Assembly (NCBI GenBank): GCA_041662765.1
Contig: JBAZRT010000025.1
Coordinates: 1 to 12,048 of the forward strand
Source of the DNA: JAPLXD01 sp041662765
GTDB taxonomy: Bacteria; Patescibacteriota; Minisyncoccia; Moranbacterales; UBA11712
Direction of reading: 5' to 3'
DNA: 12,048 bases
Of the stretch, positions 6,330-12,048 are shown piece by piece. Within the stretch, counting starts at the first letter, position 1. Each line of letters begins with the position of its first letter. A program made the position numbers and the translations under genes. Below the pieces are notes generated by a model, which did not search any database, had not been told where the DNA came from, and was given only the letters and a program-made list of their open reading frames with translations.

Positions 6330-6453
6330 AATTTTCAGTTTACAATTAACAATTTTCATTGAATTTACAATTTTTCAATTCTCAAACTGCTTGAAAATTG
6401 AAAATTGGGTCATTGAAAATTGATTGTAAATTGAGAATTGATAATTGAAAATT
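6330..6453. repeat. Nested A/T-rich palindrome of TTGAAAA heptamers
   Basis: This element fills almost the whole 132-base gap between tpiA and the aldolase gene. The core stem pairs 6368-6385 with 6391-6407 (right arm TTGAAAATTGAAAATTG, a clear 7-base period) around a 5-base loop. A second layer pairs 6350-6360 with 6412-6422, one mismatch. The outermost arms AATTTTCAGTT (6330-6340) and AATTGAAAATT (6443-6453) pair with one mismatch and reach into the tpiA stop codon. It could act as a weak terminator/attenuator between the two glycolytic genes, or be a dispersed non-coding repeat. Confidence 0.8.
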
Positions 6454-7219
6454 AACCCTCGTCTATCATCTTCGCAATCTTTATAAATTCATACGGCTGC
6501 AGGCTCTCGCGGCCGACCAACACTCCATCCATTGCCGGATCAAGACAAACCTCGCTCGCGCAACTTGATTTCACACTGCCTCCATAAAGCAATCTCATTT
6601 TTTCCGCACTTTTTGGCGAAAACAATTCCGCAATATTTTTTTTGATGATTATCTTTGCTTCCAAAATTTCGTCCGATGTTGGAATATTGTCTGTCCCAAC
6701 CGCCCAAATCGGCTCATAGGCGATGCTGATATATTCCAGCTTTCCCGGTCCTATCCCGGCAAAAGATCCCCTGAGTTGTTTTTTCAGAATTTGGGAAGTT
6801 TGTCCCCTTTTTCTCTCTTCCGCGCTTTCTCCGATGCACAATACCGCAGAAAGCCCGCTTTTGAGAATCGCTTTCAGTTTAAGATTAATGGTTTCTTCGT
6901 TTTCCCCAAAATATTTCCGCCGTTCGCTGTGTCCAACGATCACGAAGCTCGCACCGACGCTTTTCACCATTCCCGCCGAATATTCCCCTGTGTATGCCCC
7001 TTGATATTCCCAAAAAATATCCTGCACGCCGGCTTTGATGTTTTTGAATTTTCGATCCAGCAATTTTTGGAGATATGTTATTGGCGGACAGACGACAATT
7101 TCCGTTTTTTCAAAGTCTTTGTTTTTGAGCTCTTTTTCCAGTATATCCAAATAGCGGTCAAATTCAATGAGCGAGGCGGGATTCATCTTCAAATTTCCAA
7201 CGACAATTTTTTTATTCAT
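6452..7219 (-). CDS. tpiA: Triosephosphate isomerase
   Basis: This 255-residue cytoplasmic TIM-barrel enzyme interconverts dihydroxyacetone phosphate and glyceraldehyde-3-phosphate. Active-site residues are N9 and K11 in GNLKMN (8-13), H97 in VGHSERR (95-101) and the general base E169 in AYEPIWAVGT (167-176). The flexible loop 6 follows (AVGTDN), and the phosphate-binding YGGSVK lies near 213. The usual Trp of the GNWKMN motif is Leu here. Length is standard. ATG at 7219 has a good AGGA ribosome-binding site about 9 bases upstream that overlaps the TAG stop of the membrane-protein gene before it, so the two are translationally linked. Together with the downstream aldolase it forms a glycolytic pair. 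Confidence 0.96.
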   Translation of the reverse strand: MNKKIVVGNLKMNPASLIEFDRYLDILEKELKNKDFEKTEIVVCPPITYLQKLLDRKFKNIKAGVQDIFWEYQGAYTGEYSAGMVKSVGASFVIVGHSERRKYFGENEETINLKLKAILKSGLSAVLCIGESAEERKRGQTSQILKKQLRGSFAGIGPGKLEYISIAYEPIWAVGTDNIPTSDEILEAKIIIKKNIAELFSPKSAEKMRLLYGGSVKSSCASEVCLDPAMDGVLVGRESLQPYEFIKIAKMIDEG

Positions 7220-7228
7220 AAGAATATC

Positions 7229-7711
7229 CTAAAGCCACAAAGTTAGCACTGTCACGATCACCCCTGCCGTCATACACCCCAAAATAACAAGCGGGATTGA
7301 TTTTTTCAGTTTGACATTGAACACAAATGCTGCGAGAGGTCCTGTCCATCCGCCAAGAAGCGGAATGGGCGTAGCCGTGAGAATAAATACGGCCGCTTCT
7401 CCCCATTTCTCAAATTTTTTCTCCCCTCTTTTCCGGGTATGCTCAAATAGCCATTCGAAAAATTTGTGGAATATCCGAAAATGGCGGGACAAAAAATCCG
7501 CGACCGGCTGCAAGATCAAAACTATCAGGATCATCGGCAACAGGTTGCCCAAAACCGACCAGAGATAAGCCGACCAGATGGAAAGATGATAAATTTTTAT
7601 TCCAATCGGAATCGCCGCCCGAAGCTCGCTGATAGGAACCATTGCGATCAAAAACGTCGCAAGCTCGGGAGAAAAATTGGAGAACCAGGTTGAATAGTCG
7701 AAATGAAACAT
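7229..7711 (-). CDS. Small integral membrane protein, 'small multidrug export' family (COG2426-like)
   Basis: This 160-residue protein has four hydrophobic segments (about 18-38, 44-68, 105-132 and 138-158). The conserved motifs are PISELRAAIPIG (26-37) in the first half and TPIPLLGGWTG (114-124) in the second, separated by a basic, charged loop (HTRKRGEKKFEKWGE, 91-105). This is the pattern of the putative small multi-drug export protein family, whose transport role is poorly established. ATG at 7711 follows the galT stop by a single base, so the pair is translationally coupled. TpiA follows 9 bases after the stop. Linkage to galT and glycolytic genes gives no firm clue to substrate, and I would not call it a drug pump on this evidence. 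Confidence 0.8.
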   Translation of the reverse strand: MFHFDYSTWFSNFSPELATFLIAMVPISELRAAIPIGIKIYHLSIWSAYLWSVLGNLLPMILIVLILQPVADFLSRHFRIFHKFFEWLFEHTRKRGEKKFEKWGEAAVFILTATPIPLLGGWTGPLAAFVFNVKLKKSIPLVILGCMTAGVIVTVLTLWL

Positions 7712-7712
7712 T

Positions 7713-8771
7713 TTAGATATTTTTTCTTAACTCCTCCGCTGCTCGCTCCGGTTCGATCGTTGAAATTTCTATGCCTGTGGACAACTCGAATCCCGCCCAA
7801 GTCGCCGTATGAGGCAAAATTTCGATATGCCAGTGATAGTGCGGATAATCTTTTCCGTCGCAAGGCGAAGTGTGGATATAAAAATTGTAGGCCGGATCTT
7901 CAAGTGTTTTCCAAATCGCCCCGATCGATTTTTGCAACGCCTCGCCCAAATCTATTTTTTCCTCGTTGTTGATTCTTTCAAAATACGGCTTGTGGATTTT
8001 TGGCATCACCCAAACCTCGAATGCAGCTCGCGACGAGTATGGGCAAAAGGCCAAAAAATTATCGTTTTCAAAAATCAATCTTTTTTTGCTTTCAAGCTCC
8101 CACCCGGCAATCGCGCAATAAACGCATTTCCGGTTTGATTTGTGATAGTTTTCCGCTCCATCGAGCTCCATTTTCACTCCCGGGGAAACAACAGGGATCG
8201 CCATCAATTGGGAATGGGGATGCTCGATCGAGGCTCCCGCTTCTTTTCCGTGATTGTGAAAAATTTCGATATAGTTGACGGACTTCTTGCTCATCAGGTC
8301 AATATATCTATTTTGATAGGCATCCATGATCTCCGCCACTTCCACCGGATCAAGAAGGGCGATCTGGCGGGTATGGTCACGTGTGACGATGAGCTCATGA
8401 TATCCAACTCCATCCATCCCGAAATACGGCCCTTCCTCAAAATGCTTTGCCGCCTTTGCCCGAGAAAAAGCCGGATATTTGTTGGGAAATACGCGAAGAC
8501 TCCAATCTCCGTCGGTCCGCCGGTATACAAGCGCATCTTTTTCTTGTCCTGTCCCTTCCGGAAAACAAAATGGACACTCTCCCGTGAGAGGCGGATAAGG
8601 TTCGCGCTTTTTCGCAAATTCGCCCGGCCTTTTCCCTCGCCCGAGCGCGATCACAACCCAGTCTCCGGTGATCAGGTCTTGGCGCAATTGGGAAACCTGC
8701 GGTTTTTTTTCAGTTTTATTTTTCCCGCCTGAATGGAATTCATTTCGGGCAGGTTCTTTTTTTTCCTCCAC
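7713..8771 (-). CDS. galT: Galactose-1-phosphate uridylyltransferase (HIT superfamily)
   Basis: This 352-residue enzyme transfers UMP between UDP-glucose and galactose-1-phosphate, in the Leloir pathway or a related sugar-nucleotide exchange. It shows LRQDLITGDWVVIA (29-42), a CPFC pair (66-69), VFPNKYPAF (94-102), the HPHSQ active site (184-188) with the nucleophile H186, a second CVYC pair (216-219) and HYHWHIEILP (311-320). The GTG at 8771 is the only start between the upstream in-frame stop and the conserved domain, apart from a TTG at codon 29. Most relatives start just before the LRxDLITGDW motif, so the first 26 or so lysine/glutamate-rich residues are an unusual extension or a wrong start. 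Two runs of eight A lie in that extension. Closely related ADP-glucose phosphorylases cannot be ruled out. Confidence 0.88.
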   Translation of the reverse strand: MEEKKEPARNEFHSGGKNKTEKKPQVSQLRQDLITGDWVVIALGRGKRPGEFAKKREPYPPLTGECPFCFPEGTGQEKDALVYRRTDGDWSLRVFPNKYPAFSRAKAAKHFEEGPYFGMDGVGYHELIVTRDHTRQIALLDPVEVAEIMDAYQNRYIDLMSKKSVNYIEIFHNHGKEAGASIEHPHSQLMAIPVVSPGVKMELDGAENYHKSNRKCVYCAIAGWELESKKRLIFENDNFLAFCPYSSRAAFEVWVMPKIHKPYFERINNEEKIDLGEALQKSIGAIWKTLEDPAYNFYIHTSPCDGKDYPHYHWHIEILPHTATWAGFELSTGIEISTIEPERAAEELRKNI

Positions 8772-8815
8772 TTTTTTGTATTTGGTATTTTTTTATGCTC
8801 TTTTTGCTTCTGTGC

Positions 8816-9571
8816 TCAATATTTATACTGCCCCGTGATCATTCTCCACTTCACCTGGAACAATTCCGTGAGCGTCCGAATATACCCCTTCACGCCGACA
8901 AGACTCTGCCCCGCATCCACCCAGACAACTGGAATTTCATTGATCTTGTACCCTTTTTTCTTCGCCAGCATCAGCATCTCAAAATCCCCGCCCCAACGAT
9001 CAACTTTCATCTGCGGAACAATATCTTCCACCGCTTTTTCGGAAAATACTTTGAACCCGCACTGCGTATCGTCAATCCCGCGAAGTCCCATCAGAAATTG
9101 TATGAGAAGATTTCCGGCGTCTCCCATCAGCTCTTTCCATCTTGGCTGATGTTTCATAATTTTGGCAGCCTTGAGGTCGCGCGAACCAATGATGATATCC
9201 TCTCCCTTTTCCATCAGCGGCCAGAAGTCTTTCAAATTATCAATTGCTGTTGCTCCGTCCGCATCGGTAAGTAAGCGATATTCTCCCTTGGCCTTCATAT
9301 ATCCTTCCCGGACCGAATACCATTTTCCGCGATTTCTTTTTCGGTCGATCACAACCAGTTTTTTGATCATTCCGGAAAATTCACGAAAGACCTCAGCAGT
9401 GTTGTCCTTTGATCCGTCGCTCACGGCAACCACTTCATAGCTTATCTCTTTTTTTCCAAGATATTTGGCAATGTCGCTCATATTTTTTCTGAGCTCTTTT
9501 CCTTTCCGCCCGCCTTCATTGTAGGCAGGGATTATAACGGAGAGATAGGGTTTTGTTTTTGTTTCGGGCAT
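8816..9571 (-). CDS. Family 2 glycosyltransferase, dolichyl/polyprenyl-phosphate glucosyltransferase (ALG5)-like
   Basis: This 251-residue GT-A fold enzyme transfers a sugar from a nucleotide sugar, probably to a polyprenyl phosphate for glycan or glycoprotein synthesis. Visible motifs are SVIIPAYNEG (11-20), VSDGSKDNT (50-58), the metal-binding TDADGA (102-107, D103/D105), IIIGSRD (126-132) and DTQCGFKVF. The last motif is characteristic of the ALG5-like branch. No membrane segment is present, unlike eukaryotic ALG5, so it would associate with the membrane peripherally. ATG at 9571 is about 20 bases downstream of a predicted promoter (9599-9627). Stop TGA at 8816-8818. It is followed 44 bases later by galT, which could feed the same nucleotide-sugar pool. 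The exact sugar donor cannot be read from sequence. Confidence 0.88.
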   Translation of the reverse strand: MPETKTKPYLSVIIPAYNEGGRKGKELRKNMSDIAKYLGKKEISYEVVAVSDGSKDNTAEVFREFSGMIKKLVVIDRKRNRGKWYSVREGYMKAKGEYRLLTDADGATAIDNLKDFWPLMEKGEDIIIGSRDLKAAKIMKHQPRWKELMGDAGNLLIQFLMGLRGIDDTQCGFKVFSEKAVEDIVPQMKVDRWGGDFEMLMLAKKKGYKINEIPVVWVDAGQSLVGVKGYIRTLTELFQVKWRMITGQYKY

Positions 9572-9598
9572 GACAAAAAATTGAAAACTTATAGCATT

Positions 9599-9627
9599 AT
9601 TTTATCATATTATCCTTTTTTATCCAA
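9599..9627 (-). promoter_or_regulatory. Extended -10 promoter for the glycosyltransferase gene
   Basis: On the - strand, TTGGAT (9622-9627), 17 bases, and TAAAAT (9599-9604) preceded by TGA (9605-9607) make an extended -10 promoter with a weak -35. It spans the end of ruvX and the 38-base gap. Transcription would start near 9592, about 20 bases before the glycosyltransferase ATG. It would start a glycosyltransferase-galT-membrane protein-tpiA unit. Confidence 0.5.
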
Positions 9628-10011
9628 CCAGCTTTGCAAGATGATCCTGGCCGCTTCCTGATCGTCAAATCTCTTGATCTTCTTCGCGCCTTTTTCGATG
9701 AGATTTCGCTCGGCCTGCTGGGTGGAAAACATTTCGTTTTGAAATTCAATCGGCACATTTAGCCTCTTTTTGAGCGCAGCTGCAAAATCTTGCGTTTCTG
9801 CTCCAGCGTTCCCTATTATGATCTTCTCGATCCCTTTTTTTTCGATGATATTTGCCAAATCTCTCATCAAGTTCTTGCCATTTTTCAGCGTTCCAAAGGA
9901 AAAAGCGATCCTCGTTTCGGAGTCCGCAACCGCCAGCCCGACCTTGGCTTTCCCGAAATCCATCCCAAGGAAATGGCTTGTATTTGCGTTTTTTGACGAC
10001 GTCATTGACAT
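9610..10011 (-). CDS. ruvX: RuvX/YqgF family putative Holliday junction resolvase / pre-16S rRNA nuclease
   Basis: This 133-residue RNase H-fold protein belongs to the YqgF family, linked to 5' maturation of 16S rRNA and, by fold, to Holliday-junction resolution. The strand-1 motif FLGMDFGKAKVGLAVAD (14-30) holds catalytic D18. IIIGNAG (65-71) matches the VVGLP position, NEMFSTQQAERN (92-103) holds E93, and DDQEAARIILQSWLD (116-130) holds the last acidic residue. The usual DERLTT motif is changed to NEMFST, but the glutamate is kept. The start codon is either ATG at 10011 or ATG at 10005, two codons later. The stop is 38 bases before the glycosyltransferase. It follows map in the position where infA is found in many bacteria. 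An oppositely directed promoter overlaps its start. Confidence 0.88.
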   Translation of the reverse strand: MSMTSSKNANTSHFLGMDFGKAKVGLAVADSETRIAFSFGTLKNGKNLMRDLANIIEKKGIEKIIIGNAGAETQDFAAALKKRLNVPIEFQNEMFSTQQAERNLIEKGAKKIKRFDDQEAARIILQSWLDKKG

Positions 10012-10033
10012 TCGGTTGAAATCATGATAGAAT
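10005..10033 (+). promoter_or_regulatory. Near-consensus sigma70 promoter pointing right, against all nearby genes
   Basis: TTGACA (10005-10010, perfect -35), a 17-base spacer (10011-10027) and TAGAAT (10028-10033, 5/6) preceded by TGA at 10025-10027 (extended -10). Predicted start is near 10040. It is the best + strand promoter match I see in the window, and it overlaps the start of ruvX on the other strand. No + strand gene follows, which suggests a small RNA or antisense transcript into map. Confidence 0.6.
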
Positions 10034-10039
10034 TAAAAA

Positions 10040-10111
10040 TCGGTACATTCCCACAAGTGGCTATTTGGATACTCTGGATCGGGAAAAGTCGTCTATCCGG
10101 CATCTTTTTTT
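10040..10111 (+). ncRNA. Candidate small RNA in the map-ruvX gap
   Basis: Downstream of the promoter at 10005-10033 there is a roughly 70-base stretch ending in seven T (10105-10111). An imperfect hairpin can form just before the T-run. CTGGAT (10074-10079) pairs with ATCCGG (10095-10100), one G-U, and CGG (10080-10082) pairs with TCG (10089-10091), with a 3-base bulge and a 6-base loop. Four bases (CATC) separate stem and T-run, so as a terminator it is imperfect. Further complementarities (TTCCC 10048-10052 with GGGAA 10081-10085; dyad CCACAAGTGG 10051-10060) suggest alternative folds. I recognise no known RNA family. If the terminator is leaky, the transcript would run antisense into map. 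Confidence 0.35.
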
Positions 10112-10886
10112 ACACTTTTGTCAGCACCTCGCACCCATTTTTTGTGACCACAACCGTGTGCTCCCAATGCCCGTTCAATTTCCCGTCCCGCGTTTTGTAT
10201 GTCCAGCCGTCTTTTGCAAGGACGATTTCAAATGTCCCTTCATTCACCATGGGCTCAAGAGCAAGCGTCATTCCTTCTTGCAAGATGATTTCTTTCATCC
10301 GGCGATCGGCATAGTTGAAAACCTGCGGCGGTTCGTGAACAGAGTATCCCACTCCGTGTCCGACGAGATCGCGCACAATTTCAAATTCATTTTTGAGAGC
10401 ATGCTCTTCAACCGCGAGAGCATATTCATTGAGACTCGAACCTGGCTTGATCTCTTTGATCCCAAGCTCAAGACTTTCTTTTGTGATTCGCATAATTTTT
10501 TCCGCCAGCGGTGAAATTTTCCCGACTCCGACCATCACCGTCGCATCCGTGTGCAATTTTTTATATTCAACGCCCAAATCCAATTTCACAATATCGCCTT
10601 CGGATATAATCTTGCCAGCAGTCGGGATGCCATGGACGATTTCGTCATTGATCGACACGCAAAGAGCGGCGGGATAGCCTTCGCCTGATCCTCCTGGTTT
10701 ATAATCCAAAAAAGATGGCCGGCCGCCGGATGAAAAAATAAGCTCGCGAGCGAGCTTATCGAGTTGAGCAGCACTTGTTCCCGGTCTCACAGATTCGCTC
10801 ACGCGCTGCAAAACCGAAGCCAAAATCCGCCCGCCAGCGCGCATTATTTCAATTTCTTCTTTTGATTTAATCGATATTGCGTTCAT
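10110..10886 (-). CDS. map: Methionine aminopeptidase type I
   Basis: This 258-residue cytoplasmic metalloprotease removes the initiator methionine from new proteins. Numbering from the TTG one codon before the chosen ATG, the five metal ligands are D104 (VKLDLGV), D115 (HTDATV), H178 (VGHGVG), E212 (LALEPM) and E243 (HWEHT), and the substrate-binding H86 sits in VHGIP. The D104/D115 spacing of 11 matches the Escherichia coli enzyme. There is no N-terminal zinc-finger extension, so it is the short type Ia form. I chose ATG at 10884-10886; a TTG lies directly before it at 10887-10889. The start lies within the 3' end of adk, a 20-base overlap, so the two genes are translationally coupled as in the spc operon. 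Confidence 0.96.
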   Translation of the reverse strand: MNAISIKSKEEIEIMRAGGRILASVLQRVSESVRPGTSAAQLDKLARELIFSSGGRPSFLDYKPGGSGEGYPAALCVSINDEIVHGIPTAGKIISEGDIVKLDLGVEYKKLHTDATVMVGVGKISPLAEKIMRITKESLELGIKEIKPGSSLNEYALAVEEHALKNEFEIVRDLVGHGVGYSVHEPPQVFNYADRRMKEIILQEGMTLALEPMVNEGTFEIVLAKDGWTYKTRDGKLNGHWEHTVVVTKNGCEVLTKV

Positions 10887-11523
10887 CAAGTTTCTTCAGA
10901 ATATTTTCAAAAACTTCTTCAATACTCGGCGTTCCGTCGATCTCGATCAGAAGATCTCTTTTTCGAAAATCTTCGATCACCGGCAATGTTTCTTTCTTAT
11001 AAACTTCGAGTCTTTTCCGGATTCCTTCGGGAGTATCATCGGTTCGTTGAAATATTTCCGTTCCATCAGTTGGACACTTGTCCTTCTCGCTTTGGATATC
11101 AACTCCCATAATGAGTGGATGCCCTTTTTTGCAAGTCCAGCGCTTGGAAATTCTTTTGACTGTTTCTTCTTCAGGAATATTGATGAAGATCACGGAGTTG
11201 ATTCTGCGACCTGAGCTACTGATCTCTTCTTCGAGATATCCCTGCTGATCGGATGTTCGCGGAACACCTTCAAATAATATCCCCTGCTCTCTCGGAAGAG
11301 AGCCTATCTTGAGATGCAAAACTTCCCGCAAAATACGGCTCGGCACCAAAGTATTTGTCACATTTTGGATCTGGTATATTTCTTTCCCGAGAGGAGTATT
11401 TTGCTTTGCTACTTCACGCAAGGATTTCCCCATATCGATATGCTCGAGATTGTACTTTTCAGCAAGTTTTTCCGCTTGCGTTCCTTTGCCCGACCCCTGT
11501 GGACCCAATACTATCAAATTCAT
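10867..11523 (-). CDS. adk: Adenylate kinase
   Basis: This 218-residue cytoplasmic enzyme catalyses ATP + AMP to 2 ADP. The P-loop is GPQGSGKGT (7-15), the AMP-binding part includes DMGKSLRE (30-37) and FEGVPRT (84-90, R89), and the catalytic arginine region IFQRTDD (157-163) closes the LID. It is the long-LID type: the zinc-site positions hold C131, then H135 instead of a cysteine at +3, then C150 and D153, so a C-H-C-D site may replace C4. The usual DGFPR reads EGVPR here. The ATG at 11523 has an A/T-rich leader with no Shine-Dalgarno. It lies between secY, 61 bases upstream, and map, which overlaps its end, the conserved secY-adk-map order. Confidence 0.95.
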   Translation of the reverse strand: MNLIVLGPQGSGKGTQAEKLAEKYNLEHIDMGKSLREVAKQNTPLGKEIYQIQNVTNTLVPSRILREVLHLKIGSLPREQGILFEGVPRTSDQQGYLEEEISSSGRRINSVIFINIPEEETVKRISKRWTCKKGHPLIMGVDIQSEKDKCPTDGTEIFQRTDDTPEGIRKRLEVYKKETLPVIEDFRKRDLLIEIDGTPSIEEVFENILKKLDERNID

Positions 11524-11576
11524 AATTATTAAAAATATTTATTTCGAAAGTTGGATCATTGAAAAAACGCGAGAAA

Positions 11577-11586
11577 AGAGATCTCT
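11577..11586. other. Small palindrome in the secY-adk gap
   Basis: AGAGATCTCT is a perfect 10-base palindrome that overlaps the secY stop codon. On the - strand it is followed by TTTCTCGCGTTTTTT, so a weak terminator or pause site after secY is conceivable. The rest of the 61-base gap is A/T-rich with nothing else recognised. Confidence 0.25.
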
Positions 11587-12048
11587 AGAAGCCTTCATAA
11601 TCGCGCATGATCATCTGCGATTCGAGCTGTTTCATGATCTCGATCACGACCGCTACGACAATGAGAAGTCCTGTGCCACCGATGGTGAGCGACTGGATGT
11701 TCGTGATACCTTGCACGATGAACGGCAAAACGGCGATGAGCCCCAAGAAAAGAGCTCCCGCAAGAGTGATGCGGTTGAGCACTCGGGCAAGATATTCGGA
11801 TGTATTCTGTCCGGGACGGATACCGGGAACGAAACCACCCTGCTTTTGAAGATTTTCCGAAATTTGGTGCGGATCAAAAGTAACCGCGGTATAAAAGTAT
11901 GTGAAGGCAACAACCAAAATGAAATATACCGAGCCATAGAAAAGCTGATTTTTGAAAAGATTGGCGACACTCATCGCAACACTTGCAACCGCCGCGCTAC
12001 TTGAATTCACGAAAAAATTGGCGATCATTCCCGGAAAAAGCATGATCG
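11585..12048 (-). CDS. secY: Preprotein translocase subunit SecY, C-terminal part (5' end outside window)
   Basis: The last 154 or so residues of SecY are present; the gene runs off the right edge of the window, and the frame stays open to 12046. The visible part starts IMLFPGMIANFF, then a periplasmic loop, then TM segments near VYFILVVAFTYFYTAV. The diagnostic cytoplasmic loop includes DPHQISENLQKQGGFVPGIRPG and EYLARVLNRITLAGALFLG (pieces of the C4/C5 region). The last TM is GGTGLLIVVAVVIEIMKQLE, ending MIMRDYEGF. SecY forms the membrane channel for protein export with SecE/SecG. The apparent methionine at 12041-12043 is internal, not a start. Adk and map follow, as in the spc operon. Stop is TAG at 11585-11587. 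Confidence 0.95.
   Translation of the reverse strand, partial: IMLFPGMIANFFVNSSSAAVASVAMSVANLFKNQLFYGSVYFILVVAFTYFYTAVTFDPHQISENLQKQGGFVPGIRPGQNTSEYLARVLNRITLAGALFLGLIAVLPFIVQGITNIQSLTIGGTGLLIVVAVVIEIMKQLESQMIMRDYEGF

Noticed and set aside
6391..6450. TTGAAAA repeats as a CRISPR array
   Set aside because: The units are 7 bases, have no unique spacers, and form a palindrome; no cas gene is present.
8142..8732. 196-codon open frame on the + strand opposite galT
   Set aside because: Antisense to galT, including its HPHSQ site; low-complexity hydrophobic/basic translation.
10887..10889. TTG as the start codon of map
   Set aside because: An ATG follows it immediately; ATG is the more likely start and the family N-terminus does not need the extra residue.
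11309..12004. 231-codon open frame on the + strand over adk and secY
   Set aside because: It crosses two conserved genes and the gap between them; no domain, and the composition changes abruptly where the underlying gene changes.
12041..12043. ATG as the start of a short 152-residue membrane protein
   Set aside because: The sequence continues open to the window edge and matches the middle of SecY (LFPGMIANFF), so it is an internal methionine.

Overview
The window looks like a piece of chromosome from a small-genome, fermentative bacterium, most likely of the Candidate Phyla Radiation (Patescibacteria, Parcubacteria-like). This is inferred from gene content and style and was not tested by phylogeny. 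Composition is moderate in GC with very A/T-rich gaps, genes are tightly packed, and many starts lack a clear Shine-Dalgarno sequence. TGA ends at least two genes (htrA-like at 2640-2642 and the glycosyltransferase at 8816-8818), so the standard bacterial code is used, not the TGA=Gly code of Gracilibacteria/SR1.

Layout. Positions 1-2642 are on the + strand: the last codons of a pyruvate:ferredoxin oxidoreductase alpha subunit (porA), its TPP-binding beta subunit (porB), a small [4Fe-4S] ferredoxin, and a membrane-anchored HtrA/DegP-type serine protease with one PDZ domain. Positions 2643-2730 hold three stacked hairpins that form a two-way terminator. Everything recognisable from 2735 to 12048 is on the - strand. 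In transcription order (right to left) it is: secY (3' part only), adk, map, ruvX/yqgF, a family-2 glycosyltransferase, galT, a small integral membrane protein of the 'small multidrug export' family, tpiA, class II fructose-bisphosphate aldolase, a multi-spanning sensor histidine kinase, a single-domain response regulator, and a PilX-like minor pilin with its own promoter.

How the genes fit together. The PorAB/ferredoxin set oxidises pyruvate to acetyl-CoA and passes electrons to ferredoxin. Aldolase and triosephosphate isomerase supply the triose steps of glycolysis upstream of pyruvate. galT and the ALG5-like glycosyltransferase point to nucleotide-sugar and surface-glycan work. secY-adk-map is the conserved tail of the spc ribosomal operon, but infA/rpmJ do not follow map here; ruvX does. 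The histidine kinase and receiver protein are separated by only 2 bases and form one two-component unit without a DNA-binding output.

The least expected signal is in the 98-base map-ruvX gap. A near-consensus sigma70-type promoter (TTGACA, 17 bases, TAGAAT preceded by TGA) points right, against every gene around it. About 65-70 bases further on there is an imperfect hairpin and a run of seven T. This is a candidate small or antisense RNA. Two A/T-rich palindromic elements built from 7-base units (1264-1344 and 6330-6453) are the other non-coding structures of note. No tRNA, rRNA, CRISPR array or insertion sequence was seen. No stretch longer than about 135 bases lacks a gene.
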